Of a stretch of 64,000 nucleotides of DNA, positions 30,667 through 39,524 are shown one piece after another. The notes under the pieces were generated by a model. That model made no database searches. It saw nothing but the letters and a program-made list of their open reading frames with translations, and was not told where the DNA came from. Source of the stretch: Nostoc spongiaeforme FACHB-130 (GTDB lineage: Bacteria; Cyanobacteriota; Cyanobacteriia; Cyanobacteriales; Nostocaceae); contig NZ_JACJTB010000006.1 in the NCBI RefSeq assembly GCF_014698475.1, positions 62,001-126,000 of the forward strand. The letters are read 5' to 3'. The stretch's first letter is position 1. Every line of letters begins with the position of its first letter. A program made the translations under genes and the position numbers.

Positions 30667-32724
30667 TTAACTTTCTTCAGAACCAGATTCTACAGCCGAG
30701 GAACGACGACGGCGGCGGCGGCTACCTGTAGCAGTCAGATTTGCTTCCGTGTCTTCAGGGGTGGGTGCAAATCCCTCTGACTCTATTGGTTCTTCGGGTA
30801 AAGATTTTGCCTCTGGTTCTACAGGTGGTGGGGCGATGGGTTGAGTGAAGGTTTCAGGAATAGCCACCTCGGCAGGCGGTGGTGATAATGTGCTTGTTCC
30901 TTGTCCTGGCTGAACAATGTTAATAATCACTGATTTGGGATTTTTCACTTCCCTATCCAATTTCACTAAGGGGGAGATTCCCATCAATGCAAAAACATCT
31001 TGTTCTTCTATAGTCATTTCTACAGTTCTAATTTCCGGTGGTTCTACCACTGGTTTGACTGGTTCTGTTTTGATGACTTTATTGCGTTCGACTCTTTCTG
31101 TCCAACCTGATTTACCTAATGTGGGTGCAGGGATATCTGGTGTTGGGCTTAAGTCAACTTCATTATCCAGGTCTAGATCAGTATCACTATCAAAACCGAG
31201 AGAATTAGGTGCTAGGCGTGACTCATCTTTTCCATTTGCGCCATTAATCCCAATTCTGCGGCGACGGGTGCGGTTGCCACGTTTATTGTTATCACCCAGT
31301 TCATGATAGCTGGGATGATTAACTAAATTTAAGGCGCTTAAATCACCATCACTATCAAAACTATCACCAAAGCTATCAAAGCTTTCTCTCGGTTCGGAAA
31401 TCCGCGCTACGGGTAAACGAGGTTCTCTTTGTGGTAGAGGTACAAAACGTTCTGGTAATTCTGCTGGTGTGGGTAAGCGAGTTTCGGTTTCGCCGGGGAG
31501 ATGGACAATGTGACCTAAGCCACCGCAGGTTGGACAAGTACCACCAAACAATTCGTAAATGTTTTGACCTTGGCGCTTGCGAGTCAGTTCGACTAAACCG
31601 AGTTCGGTGAGTTGGGCAATTTGGGGACGGGCTTTATCTGCTTTCAGGGCTTTGTTGAAATGTTCCAAGACGTGTAATTGGTCACGCCGTGATTCCATAT
31701 CAATGAAGTCAACAACAATTACCCCAGCAATATTCCGCAGTCGCAATTGACGAGCAATTTCTGTGGCGGCTTCGCAGTTTGTCCACAATACTGTTTCTCT
31801 GGCTGTTGCCGATCGCGTGAAAGAACCAGAGTTAACATCAATTACGGTGAGGGCTTCTGTCGGTTCAATAATAATGTAACCACCAGAAGGTAAATCGACT
31901 CTGGGTTTGAGGGCTTCTCGAATCGCGGCATTGATGCGGAAATACTCTAATATAGGTGAGCGATCGCGGTGATGATCAATTAACAATCCTTGGGGTGTTT
32001 GTCCGCCACTCCAGTTCTGCAAATACTGTTTTACCCGCTTCAAGCCGGTGCTGGAATCAACCACAATTCGGTTGACATCTGCACCATACATATCCCGCAA
32101 TACCCGTTGAATAAAGTCATCATCTCGATTCAACAGGGCTGGCGCACGAGTTGATTGTGCTTCTTGTTGAATTGCTTCCCATTGTTTTTGCAGCAATTCC
32201 AAGTCTTCCATGATGGCTTCTTCGGGTTTGCCTTCGGCTTCTGTACGTACCAACAAACCCATCCCCGCCGGTTTGATTAAGATTGCTAACGCCCGGAGGC
32301 GATTGCGTTCATTTTCACTTTTAATCCGGCGAGATAAATTCACGCCCCGACCGTAAGGCATCAGTACTACGTAGCGTCCAGGCAAAGTAATGTTACCAGT
32401 GAGCCGAGGCCCTTTTGTTCCGGTTGGCTCTTTCATTACTTGCACCAGCACTTTTTGTTGCGGTGCTAATAATTCTGTAATGGCTGCGGCTGTTCGCTTT
32501 AACCTTAATGGGCCTAAGTCCGTAACATGAATAAAGCCATTGCGCTCTGGATCACCAATATTTACAAAAGCTGCATCAATTCCGGGTAAGACGTTTTCTA
32601 CTACACCTAAGTAGATATCACCGATTTGGTGATGGCCTGTGGCTACAACCAGTTCTTGTATTTGATCTTCAGAAAATACGGCAGCGATTTGATGCTGCTC
32701 TGCGATGATAATTTGTTTTGGCAT
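30667..32724 (-). CDS. rne: Ribonuclease E
   Basis: The main endonuclease of mRNA turnover. The 685-residue protein has the S1 domain (about 35-120, GDIYLGVVENVLPGIDAAFVNIG), the 5'-sensor/RNase-H-like region, the catalytic aspartates in ALTVIDVNSGSF and GVIVVDFIDME, and the Zn-link CPTCGG near 403-408. After residue 430 comes the cyanobacterial non-catalytic tail, low in complexity, ending in a run of six arginines (SRRRRRRSS). That short arginine motif is reported to bind PNPase in cyanobacteria. It heads a unit with rnhB; long upstream leader at 32725-33285 fits feedback control of its own mRNA. Confidence 0.95.
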   Translation of the reverse strand: MPKQIIIAEQHQIAAVFSEDQIQELVVATGHHQIGDIYLGVVENVLPGIDAAFVNIGDPERNGFIHVTDLGPLRLKRTAAAITELLAPQQKVLVQVMKEPTGTKGPRLTGNITLPGRYVVLMPYGRGVNLSRRIKSENERNRLRALAILIKPAGMGLLVRTEAEGKPEEAIMEDLELLQKQWEAIQQEAQSTRAPALLNRDDDFIQRVLRDMYGADVNRIVVDSSTGLKRVKQYLQNWSGGQTPQGLLIDHHRDRSPILEYFRINAAIREALKPRVDLPSGGYIIIEPTEALTVIDVNSGSFTRSATARETVLWTNCEAATEIARQLRLRNIAGVIVVDFIDMESRRDQLHVLEHFNKALKADKARPQIAQLTELGLVELTRKRQGQNIYELFGGTCPTCGGLGHIVHLPGETETRLPTPAELPERFVPLPQREPRLPVARISEPRESFDSFGDSFDSDGDLSALNLVNHPSYHELGDNNKRGNRTRRRRIGINGANGKDESRLAPNSLGFDSDTDLDLDNEVDLSPTPDIPAPTLGKSGWTERVERNKVIKTEPVKPVVEPPEIRTVEMTIEEQDVFALMGISPLVKLDREVKNPKSVIINIVQPGQGTSTLSPPPAEVAIPETFTQPIAPPPVEPEAKSLPEEPIESEGFAPTPEDTEANLTATGSRRRRRRSSAVESGSEES

Positions 32725-33285
32725 TCAATTTCCTCAAAAATTGGCAGCACAAGTGTAGTTCTGGCGGTTGGTCATATCCCTCGCCCCTGCCAGCTACTAA
32801 AGGTACTGCTGATAATAAAATTTGTGAAGCCGAGCTTCAAAGTTAAAGAGTTAATGACTGAGTAATTGCGTTGACACGCCTGTTTATTCCAGAACGGCTG
32901 CATATTGTTTCAGTAAATAAATCAACCGTCCGTGGTTGATTTTTGATGCGATACCCGCACCACCTGGGATTGGGCATTCAGCAGTTGTTTAAAAAAATAT
33001 AGCGTGAGAGTTGCCGACGGAGCCTGCTTTTAAGTTACTAGTTCACTCAAGTTGCTATCAAGAGAGGCTGTTTTTAATCCGCTTGTTGCTTGTCTGGGAT
33101 AAAATCCTAGAAGTTGCTCTCTAGTATCTTTGCTTCTGCTCCCTGAGTATAGGGGGTAGTGAACTAGTGAATTCAATGCAGCGCCAGAAAATTTCTCTTC
33201 ACCTCATTCTAACGCAACCTTGCTAAAAATCAATTCCCACGATGTGCTACATCCGGGTAACTACTAGCAAGTTACCCTTTAAGGA
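32725..33285 (-). promoter_or_regulatory. 561-bp region upstream of rne with an 11-bp long-range inverted repeat
   Basis: ACTAGTTCACT (33037-33047) and AGTGAACTAGT (33158-33168) are exact inverse copies enclosing 110 bp. The position, upstream of leftward rne and downstream of the leftward radical SAM gene, fits either a structured rne 5' leader or the 3' region of the radical SAM transcript. No gene is seen. Confidence 0.5.
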
Positions 33286-35904
33286 TTATACTCCCAAAAT
33301 TAACTGATTGCGGTGAATTTGCAGAAGTTGAAATTCTTGATTTGCAACTACTTTCAGCATAGATAGGACTTGCTCAGGACGCAAGGAAATACCGTCATTG
33401 CGGCAATTACCTAGAAAACGCAGAATAGCGGTAGATTCGGCGACACTGTTGTTAATTTTTACTAATGATAATTCCCACAGGCGATCGCGCAGATTTACTA
33501 TTTGAGTTTTACCCGATTTATTGGTTTGCTCTAGGTTAATTTCTTCCTTGGCCAAGAGGACATCAATCCATTCTTGCCATTGTGCAGCTGTGGCTTCATT
33601 CGCAACTGCTACCGTAATCAAGTATTCGGCTGCGGCTAAGGCTTGGTTTGCCGATGGAGATTTTAAATCTATCTCTGCTACACAATATATAGGTATATCG
33701 CTGGGCAGTTCCTCGGCTAACTTTGCCTGAAAAGTTTCCGTGTCTACTGGTGTAGTTAACTCAAAATCGACAATTTCGCCACTGCTAGTAGCACCTAAAG
33801 GTAAAGCACTGGCAATCATAATCCGGGGGTTTGGGTGAAATCCACCTGTGTAAGCGACTGGCAAACTCGCGCGGCGCACAACTCGATCAAGTAAACGCAG
33901 CAAATCAAGATTACCTAGCAAAGCCATGTCACCTTGCTTACCAAACCAGACACGCAATCTTTGGACTTTGGTAGTATTCGGAACAAACTCACCTGCAAAT
34001 TGGGGTATTGGCGGCGGCTCAATCACAATATTATGACCGAAGTCTGTGCCGCAGACACCGCAATGGGAACAACCTTCAAAGGAACAATCAGGAACAATTG
34101 CTGCTTCTAAGGCGCGTTGCAAGTCTTCTTTTAACCATTTTTTATCGATGCCGGTATCAATATGATCCCAGGGAAGGGGGGTATTGAGGGAGTCGGGAGT
34201 CGGGAGTTGGGAGTTGGGGGAATCTTTGTCTTGTGAATGAAACAAATTCCATTCGCCGTTTTCGACTTGGCGGTATTTCCAATCTAGACCTGCTTCTTTA
34301 ATCGCATTACCCCAAGCGGTGAAAGCTTTATCTAAACTGTCATACCAAGAATCCATACCTGCACCTAATTCCCAAGCGCGGCGGACAACTTGACCCAAAG
34401 TGCGATCGCCTCTACCAATAAAGTCTTCCATTGCCGAAATGCGGACATCGGTGAAGTTGACCTTTACTCCCCGTATCCGGCGAAATTCTTGCCGCAGTAA
34501 GTGTTGTTTGCGTTCAAATTCCGCAGTGGCGACGGAGTGCCATTGAAATGGTGTATGCGGTTTGGGGGTAAAGTTGGAAATTGTCAGGTTAAAGTTAAGC
34601 GGTCTTCTGCCTTTTCCCCGACATTCTCTTTGTAGCCAAAGGACTGTTTCAGCAATGCCTAAAACATCTGCATCTGTCTCACCCGGCAAGCCAATCATAA
34701 AATAGAGTTTGATTTTATCCCAGCCTTGTTCCCAAGCTGTTTTCACACCTCTTAATAATTCTTCATTGGTCAAACCTTTATTCACAATGTCCCGCATTCT
34801 TTGGGTTCCGGCTTCTGGTGCAAAGGTTAAGCCACCTTGGCGCGTACCACCGAGAATGTTGGCAATGTTCTCATCAAATCTATCTACACGCTGACTTGGT
34901 AAAGACAGGGAAATGTTTTCATTTTTTAACCGATTTTTAATTTCCATCCCCACCGCCGGTAGGGCTAAATAATCGGAACAACTCAAAGATAGTAAAGAAA
35001 ATTCATTGTAACCAGTCGCCCGCATTCCCTGTTCAATGGCATCTACCACTTTTTCTGGTTCCACATCTCGCGCCGGACGGGTAAGCATTCCTGGTTGACA
35101 AAAGCGACAGCCACGGGTGCAACCACGACGAATTTCAATTGTCAGGCGATCGTGTACTGTTTGGACGTAGGGGACTAAGCCAATAGAATAGGCGGGTATG
35201 GGTGTGGCAACTCTTCTGATAATCCGTTTTGGCACATCGGGGCGGTTAGGATAAACTGAGCCATCGGTTGCCATGTCGTAAAATTGCGGAACGTATACCC
35301 CTGGTATTTGTGCCAAGTCGAGGAGTAAGTCGCGGCGGCTCAATTTGGCTTGTTTACCTTCTTCCAACACCATACCGATTTCGGGTAAGAGTTCTTCGCC
35401 ATCACCCAAAGCGAAGAAGTCAAAAAAGTCGGTGTAGGGTTCCGGGTTTGAGGTGGCGGTTTGTCCACCAGCAAAAATGAGGGGATAATTCCCGGTGGCT
35501 CGTTCTTGCCATGTGAGGGGAATTCCTGCTAAATCCAACATTTCTAAGATGTTGGTTGCACCCAATTCGTAACTGAGACTAAAACCTAAAATGTCAAATT
35601 CTAATAGCGATCGCTTAGACTCTACAGCAAACAAGGGGGTATTTGTTTCCCTTAACTTTGCTGCTAAGTCTGTACCAGGGAGGTAAGCGCGATCGCATAA
35701 TTGGCGTGGTTGGGCATTCAAAATGTTATAGAGAATGATATGCCCCAAGTTGGAAGAACCAACTTCATAGACTTCTGGGTAAGTTAATACCCATCTGACA
35801 ACTGCCGTTTCCCAAGGCTTATGTACTGCTAGGCGTTCGTTACCGAGGTAACGCGCGGGTTTTAGAATATCCGGTGTAATTAATTTTTCAACTGCAACAG
35901 CCAC
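33286..35904 (-). CDS. B12-binding-type radical SAM protein with C-terminal DUF2344 domain (TIGR03960-like)
   Basis: The 872 residues have an N-terminal B12-binding-like region, a radical SAM domain with the cluster cysteines Cys262, Cys266 and Cys269 in RRGCTRGCRFCQPG, the motif MIGLPGETDADV, and a C-terminal DUF2344 domain (from about 640, RVWFGKQGDMALLGNLDLLRLLDR). Members are widespread beside rne/rng, as here, but their substrate is unknown; an RNA or ribosome modification role has been guessed from that linkage. A linker near residue 565-580 (DSPNSQLPTPDSLNT) is encoded by STRR repeats (34186-34222), an in-frame repeat insertion. Confidence 0.92.
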   Translation of the reverse strand: MAVAVEKLITPDILKPARYLGNERLAVHKPWETAVVRWVLTYPEVYEVGSSNLGHIILYNILNAQPRQLCDRAYLPGTDLAAKLRETNTPLFAVESKRSLLEFDILGFSLSYELGATNILEMLDLAGIPLTWQERATGNYPLIFAGGQTATSNPEPYTDFFDFFALGDGEELLPEIGMVLEEGKQAKLSRRDLLLDLAQIPGVYVPQFYDMATDGSVYPNRPDVPKRIIRRVATPIPAYSIGLVPYVQTVHDRLTIEIRRGCTRGCRFCQPGMLTRPARDVEPEKVVDAIEQGMRATGYNEFSLLSLSCSDYLALPAVGMEIKNRLKNENISLSLPSQRVDRFDENIANILGGTRQGGLTFAPEAGTQRMRDIVNKGLTNEELLRGVKTAWEQGWDKIKLYFMIGLPGETDADVLGIAETVLWLQRECRGKGRRPLNFNLTISNFTPKPHTPFQWHSVATAEFERKQHLLRQEFRRIRGVKVNFTDVRISAMEDFIGRGDRTLGQVVRRAWELGAGMDSWYDSLDKAFTAWGNAIKEAGLDWKYRQVENGEWNLFHSQDKDSPNSQLPTPDSLNTPLPWDHIDTGIDKKWLKEDLQRALEAAIVPDCSFEGCSHCGVCGTDFGHNIVIEPPPIPQFAGEFVPNTTKVQRLRVWFGKQGDMALLGNLDLLRLLDRVVRRASLPVAYTGGFHPNPRIMIASALPLGATSSGEIVDFELTTPVDTETFQAKLAEELPSDIPIYCVAEIDLKSPSANQALAAAEYLITVAVANEATAAQWQEWIDVLLAKEEINLEQTNKSGKTQIVNLRDRLWELSLVKINNSVAESTAILRFLGNCRNDGISLRPEQVLSMLKVVANQEFQLLQIHRNQLILGV
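34186..34222. repeat. STRR heptamers inside the radical SAM gene
   Basis: GGGAGTC, GGGAGTC, GGGAGTT, GGGAGTT units in tandem lie within the coding sequence and keep the frame, adding a Ser/Pro/Leu-rich linker. Confidence 0.85.
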
Positions 35905-36046
35905 TGTGCTATCTTCTAGCTACTTTTATGATTTACAGATAATCACCTCCAACCTTAGCACTGATTTGGTCGCAGCATAGTTTTATCTTTGTAACTGAAA
36001 ACATCCTTTACAAACCTTTGCTACGAAGATTACTTATATGCTAGAT

Positions 36047-36379
36047 TTACGGGTTAGCCGATACCAACTCAGCATTATCTGCAAACTCAAACACTTCATC
36101 AAGTTGAGTTAATTCAAAGATAATTTTCAGGGCTGGAGACACAGAACATAACCTTAAGCCCCGTTCCAAGTTTTGCGCCAGCTTCAACGCAGACACCAAC
36201 GCCATTAAGCCGGCACTATCTAGTGACTCTACTGCTGCCAAATCCACAAGTAAGATTGCGACATCATTAGCCGTTAATGCTGTGGTTAAATCTCGTTCAA
36301 GTTCCAATGCGTTGGCGGCATTGAGTTTGCCCTGTGGACGAATCACTGCAATTTTTGGGCATTCCAGCACTGCTTGCAT
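36047..36379 (-). CDS. STAS-domain anti-sigma factor antagonist
   Basis: A 110-residue single STAS domain of the SpoIIAA/RsbV type. The phospho-acceptor is Ser55 in AVESLDSAGLMAL, flanked by IAVIRPQGKLNAANA at the start. Such proteins bind anti-sigma kinases when unphosphorylated and thereby free a sigma factor or act in a partner-switching chain. No kinase or phosphatase partner is adjacent. The divergent 459-bp upstream region contains the CRP-like site of the gene to the right. Confidence 0.9.
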   Translation of the reverse strand: MQAVLECPKIAVIRPQGKLNAANALELERDLTTALTANDVAILLVDLAAVESLDSAGLMALVSALKLAQNLERGLRLCSVSPALKIIFELTQLDEVFEFADNAELVSANP

Positions 36380-36743
36380 ATTGACATCCTAAATTAGAGT
36401 TATTAAATCTTTAACCTGAGATTTATTTGAACATAATCTCTTTTTTTAAACATCGACCATACGTCTTACATCTCTTTGCTGAATCTTTATCACTGAAGGG
36501 GATATCTTTAAAGATTGTCATAAATACAGGGTAAAATGTGTTCATATATACTTTTTTTTAATATTGCTTCTCAAACAATCAACATAGACAGCCACAAAAT
36601 AAATTGCTCATTGGTAAATTTGCTGGAAAAGCCTAATTTAACGATACTTCAGCCAGTTCGTGTGGACTGAGAAAATGAGATGAAATCCGCTCATTGACGA
36701 AGAAAAAAGATAGGGCTAGAAGTAAATCAGTGAGCGAAACAAA

Positions 36744-36781
36744 TGTGATCTAAATCACTAAATTTATAAATCTAGATCACA
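36744..36781 (+). promoter_or_regulatory. CRP-type operator, nested with a second half-site
   Basis: TGTGATCTAAATCACT (36744-36759) matches the CRP consensus TGTGA-N6-TCACA except for the last base. A further half-site AGATCACA (36774-36781) is the exact inverse of the first eight bases, TGTGATCT. It lies 58 bp before the start of the 67-residue gene. Cyanobacterial CRP proteins (SyCRP1/AnCrpA) use the same consensus. The remainder of 36380-36838 shows no gene. Confidence 0.55.
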
Positions 36782-36838
36782 ATTTTTACTTAGCTACATC
36801 CCAGATAATTTAGTATTACCTAAAATGGGTTAATCAAT

Positions 36839-37042
36839 ATGAAAACGAGTAAGTATGCTATTCGCCAACTGGTAGAAAAGGCTCTTGATATTAAAAAATT
36901 AACTCCAGAGATAGAAAATGAAATTAACTCCGAATTAACTCAAAATGGTTATATTTCGGATGTAGACTACGAAGCTTTGGAATTATTAATGGCAGAAATG
37001 GATGCTGGCAGAATCAAGCTAGTTCCTAGCTGGGGATATTAA
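36839..37042 (+). CDS. Small acidic protein of unknown function (67 aa)
   Basis: MKTSKYAIRQLVEKALDIKK opens a helical, acidic protein (NEINSELTQNGYISDVDYEALELLMAEMDAG) ending KLVPSWGY. I recall similar short proteins in cyanobacteria and know no function. Isolated ATG 36839 has the weak site ATGGGTTAATC upstream. The CRP-like operator at 36744 suggests cAMP-linked control. STRR repeats follow the stop. Confidence 0.65.
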   Translation: MKTSKYAIRQLVEKALDIKKLTPEIENEINSELTQNGYISDVDYEALELLMAEMDAGRIKLVPSWGY

Positions 37043-37049
37043 TCTTTAG

Positions 37050-37084
37050 TCAATTGTCATTAGTCATTGGTCATTTGTGATGGC
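37050..37084. repeat. STRR heptamers
   Basis: Tandem units AGTCAATTGTCATTAGTCATTGGTCATT, given as ATTGTC/ATTAGTC/ATTGGTC, between the small gene and the aminotransferase. Confidence 0.75.
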
Positions 37085-37206
37085 AATTCATTTTTAATCT
37101 CTAACCCTTAGCCTGGGAAATTTTCTGTGAGATTTACTGTTTAGTTACCTGGTGTGGCGTAAACTGTGCTAGTCAGCATTAATGTTTGCATTAATATTAA
37201 GTCGCC

Positions 37207-38379
37207 ATGCACTTCGCTAAACGCCTAGAAAAAATTCCTCCCTACCTATTTGCTGAAATTAACCGTAAACGAGCAAAACTCGTCGCCGAGGGAGTTGATA
37301 TCATTAATATGGCAATAGGCGACCCCGATAAACCGACTCCGGCACATATTCTCCAGGTAATGCACGCGGCAATTGATAATAGTGCCACCCATAACTATCC
37401 ACCCTACGAAGGAACACAAGAATTTCGGCAAGCGGCTGCTAAATGGATGGAACGTCGGTTTGGGGTAACTGATTTAAACCCAGATACACAGGTTGTAGCA
37501 TCTATCGGTTCTAAAGAAGCAATCCATAATACTTTTTTAGCTTTTGTAGAAGCAGGAGACTATACACTCATCCCCGATCCTGGGTATCCGGTGTATCGCA
37601 CTTCCACAATTTTTGCTGATGGCGAACCATTCACAATGCCACTGAAGGCAGAAAATCAGTTTTTACCTGATTTAAACGCAATTCCCGAAGAAATTGCCCA
37701 AAAAGCCAAGCTGTTGTGGATTAATTACCCCAATAATCCTACTGGGGGAGTTGCAAACCTAGAATTTTTTGCCGAATTGGTAGATTTTTGTAAGCATTAC
37801 AACATCTTGCTGTGTCATGACAATGCTTACTCAGAAATGGCATACAACGGCTACAAACCGCCGAGTGTGTTGCAAGTACCTGGGGCAAAGGATATAGCTA
37901 TTGAGTTTCACAGCTTGTCGAAGTCTTACAATATGACAGGCTGGCGCGTTGGTTTTGTTGTGGGGAATGCGTTGGGAATTCAAGGTTTAAGGCAAGTCAA
38001 AACCAACGTTGATTCGGGAGTATTTAAGGCAATTCAAACAGCTGCGATCGCAGCTTACAATACTTCAGAAGCCGAACTGCAAACTTTGATGTCTGTTTAT
38101 CAAAATCGCCGCGACACCATTGTAAAAGGGTTGCAATCTTTAGGATGGCCGATTCAACCGCCAAAAGCTACCCTTTATGTATGGGTTCCTGTTCCTGCTG
38201 GCTATACTTCTGCGGAATTTGTAAATTTACTGCTTGACAAATGCGGCATTATGGTAGCACCAGGTAGTGGTTACGGTGCATCTGGTGAAGGCTTTTTCCG
38301 CATTGCTTTAACTATCCCTGAAGAAAGAATGCAAGAAGCCATTGAGCGAATGAAGGACGCTGGTATTCGCTACGCTTGA
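37207..38379 (+). CDS. LL-diaminopimelate aminotransferase-like class I aminotransferase
   Basis: A 390-residue PLP enzyme of fold type I. The PLP lysine is Lys239 in HSLSKSYNMTGWRVGF, with SKEAIHNTFLAF, DPGYPVYRTS and NYPNNPTGGVANL as other active-site motifs. MHFAKRLEKIPPYLFAEINRKRA and IINMAIGDPDKPTPAHI match the DapL family (TIGR03540-like), which makes LL-diaminopimelate in one step from tetrahydrodipicolinate for lysine and peptidoglycan. Other members act on aspartate or aromatic amino acids, so substrate is by similarity. Cyanobacteria often carry two DapL-like genes. Confidence 0.85.
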   Translation: MHFAKRLEKIPPYLFAEINRKRAKLVAEGVDIINMAIGDPDKPTPAHILQVMHAAIDNSATHNYPPYEGTQEFRQAAAKWMERRFGVTDLNPDTQVVASIGSKEAIHNTFLAFVEAGDYTLIPDPGYPVYRTSTIFADGEPFTMPLKAENQFLPDLNAIPEEIAQKAKLLWINYPNNPTGGVANLEFFAELVDFCKHYNILLCHDNAYSEMAYNGYKPPSVLQVPGAKDIAIEFHSLSKSYNMTGWRVGFVVGNALGIQGLRQVKTNVDSGVFKAIQTAAIAAYNTSEAELQTLMSVYQNRRDTIVKGLQSLGWPIQPPKATLYVWVPVPAGYTSAEFVNLLLDKCGIMVAPGSGYGASGEGFFRIALTIPEERMQEAIERMKDAGIRYA

Positions 38380-38380
38380 A

Positions 38381-38420
38381 AAGTATGAAGTCTGAAGTAT
38401 GAAGTCTGAAGTATAAAGTT
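38381..38420. repeat. STRR repeats (GAAGTAT/GAAGTCT)
   Basis: Four units of AGTATGA/AGTCTGA just after the aminotransferase stop, mirrored by CAGACTTCAGACTTTC at 38531-38546. Confidence 0.75.
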
Positions 38421-38529
38421 TTAGCGTTGGTGAATAATAGAGTGAAATTAAAACTAACTCATTCACCTCTCCGCGCCTCTGCGTGAGGTACAATCCTCCC
38501 AAAACTACTCAACACCGAACTCTCAAATT

Positions 38530-38886
38530 TCAGACTTCAGACTTTCTACTTTGCCACATCTGCTGAATAAATTGATGGAGTTGCTGTTTAGCAATTAAGT
38601 CTGGTTCGCCTTTTGGTTCTTTGACTAAAACCTGACTCAACAGGGTAATTACTTCTGTGTCTAAAGCAGGGTGAAATAATTGGAGAGGCCAAAGCAAATC
38701 AGATGCGTCTCGCAAGTCAGTAATTTGTGGTGGTTCTTGAGTATGGTTAGCCAGCAGTAAAGGACGCACCCAACACAACTGACGAGATACGACAACTTCA
38801 ATCACTTCCGCGTACAAATTCTTGTCGCTATGCTCTAAAGACACAATTTGTCCTGGTTGAAATTCTGGGTGTGTATCCATAATCAT
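38530..38886 (-). CDS. Conserved cyanobacterial protein of unknown function (118 aa)
   Basis: MIMDTHPEFQPGQIVSLEHSDKNLYAEVIEVV begins with a small beta-barrel-like stretch, then WVRPLLLA and the helix DLIAKQQLHQFIQQMWQ. It reads like a KOW/SH3-like nucleic-acid or protein-binding domain, but I recognise no family. The last residues KSEV and stop lie in STRR repeat sequence. Two starts (MIM) are possible. Confidence 0.7.
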   Translation of the reverse strand: MIMDTHPEFQPGQIVSLEHSDKNLYAEVIEVVVSRQLCWVRPLLLANHTQEPPQITDLRDASDLLWPLQLFHPALDTEVITLLSQVLVKEPKGEPDLIAKQQLHQFIQQMWQSRKSEV

Positions 38887-39086
38887 GTAGCTAGGGCGAT
38901 GGCAAAGTTAATTTTGCAGCTTTTCTCATTGTAATTGGCAGGACGGGCTAGTTTTGAGAACCTACCTTTGGGTAAGAGGGAGTTTGAAATTTAATGTTAT
39001 AAAATAAGTAAATAACTGTTAAGCTGTTAAGCGATCGCCAATAGGCATTCCGTTGTAGTAAATCATCGAAACAAGAGCAAAGAACC

Positions 39087-39368
39087 GTGTCAGTCGAAAC
39101 CATTGAGAAGAGTTCCACATCCCGCAAGCTCGCCCCTCGGTATCGCGTTCTGCTCCATAACGACGACTACAACTCGATGGAGTACGTGGTGCAGGTATTA
39201 TTAACAACAATACCAAGTCTCACTCAGCCGCAAGCTGTGAGCATCATGATGGAAGCACATACAAATGGGTTAGCTTTAGTCATTACCTGCGCCCTAGAAC
39301 ACGCTGAATTTTACTGTGAAACCTTGAAAAATCACGGTTTATCCAGCAGTATTGAACCTGATGAATAG
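39087..39368 (+). CDS. clpS: ATP-dependent Clp protease adaptor ClpS
   Basis: ClpS docks on the ClpC/ClpA N-domain and hands over N-degron substrates. The 93 residues contain YRVLLHNDDYNSMEYVVQVL, the substrate-pocket signature around Asn-Asp-Asp, and EAHTNGLALVITCALEHAEFYCETLKNHGL. The start is GTG 39087 (SVETIEK). The length is usual. A foldback repeat follows immediately. Confidence 0.96.
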   Translation: MSVETIEKSSTSRKLAPRYRVLLHNDDYNSMEYVVQVLLTTIPSLTQPQAVSIMMEAHTNGLALVITCALEHAEFYCETLKNHGLSSSIEPDE

Positions 39369-39383
39369 TTTGAGCAGCCTTGG

Positions 39384-39495
39384 CGACTGGAAGTCTCGGC
39401 TACACAGACAAAACCCACCTACGTGGGTTAAAAACTCTAGATTTTTTATTAGTCCGCGCAGGCGGACTTTGTTTGTATAGCCGCGATTTCAGTCG
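39384..39495. repeat. Foldback repeat with two inner hairpins
   Basis: Imperfect ends CGACTGGAAGTCTCGGCTAC (39384-39403) and, inverted, GTATAGCCGCGATTTCAGTCG (39475-39495; given as GTATAGCCG / CGATTTCAGTCG) enclose two perfect hairpins AACCCAC-CTAC-GTGGGTT (39412-39429) and AGTCCGC-GCAG-GCGGACT (39451-39468). The single strand folds as a three-way junction. I recall similar elements scattered in Nostocales genomes; no coding capacity. Confidence 0.75.
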
Positions 39496-39524
39496 TCGGG
39501 GCTTTTATTTTAAAATCACTTGGT

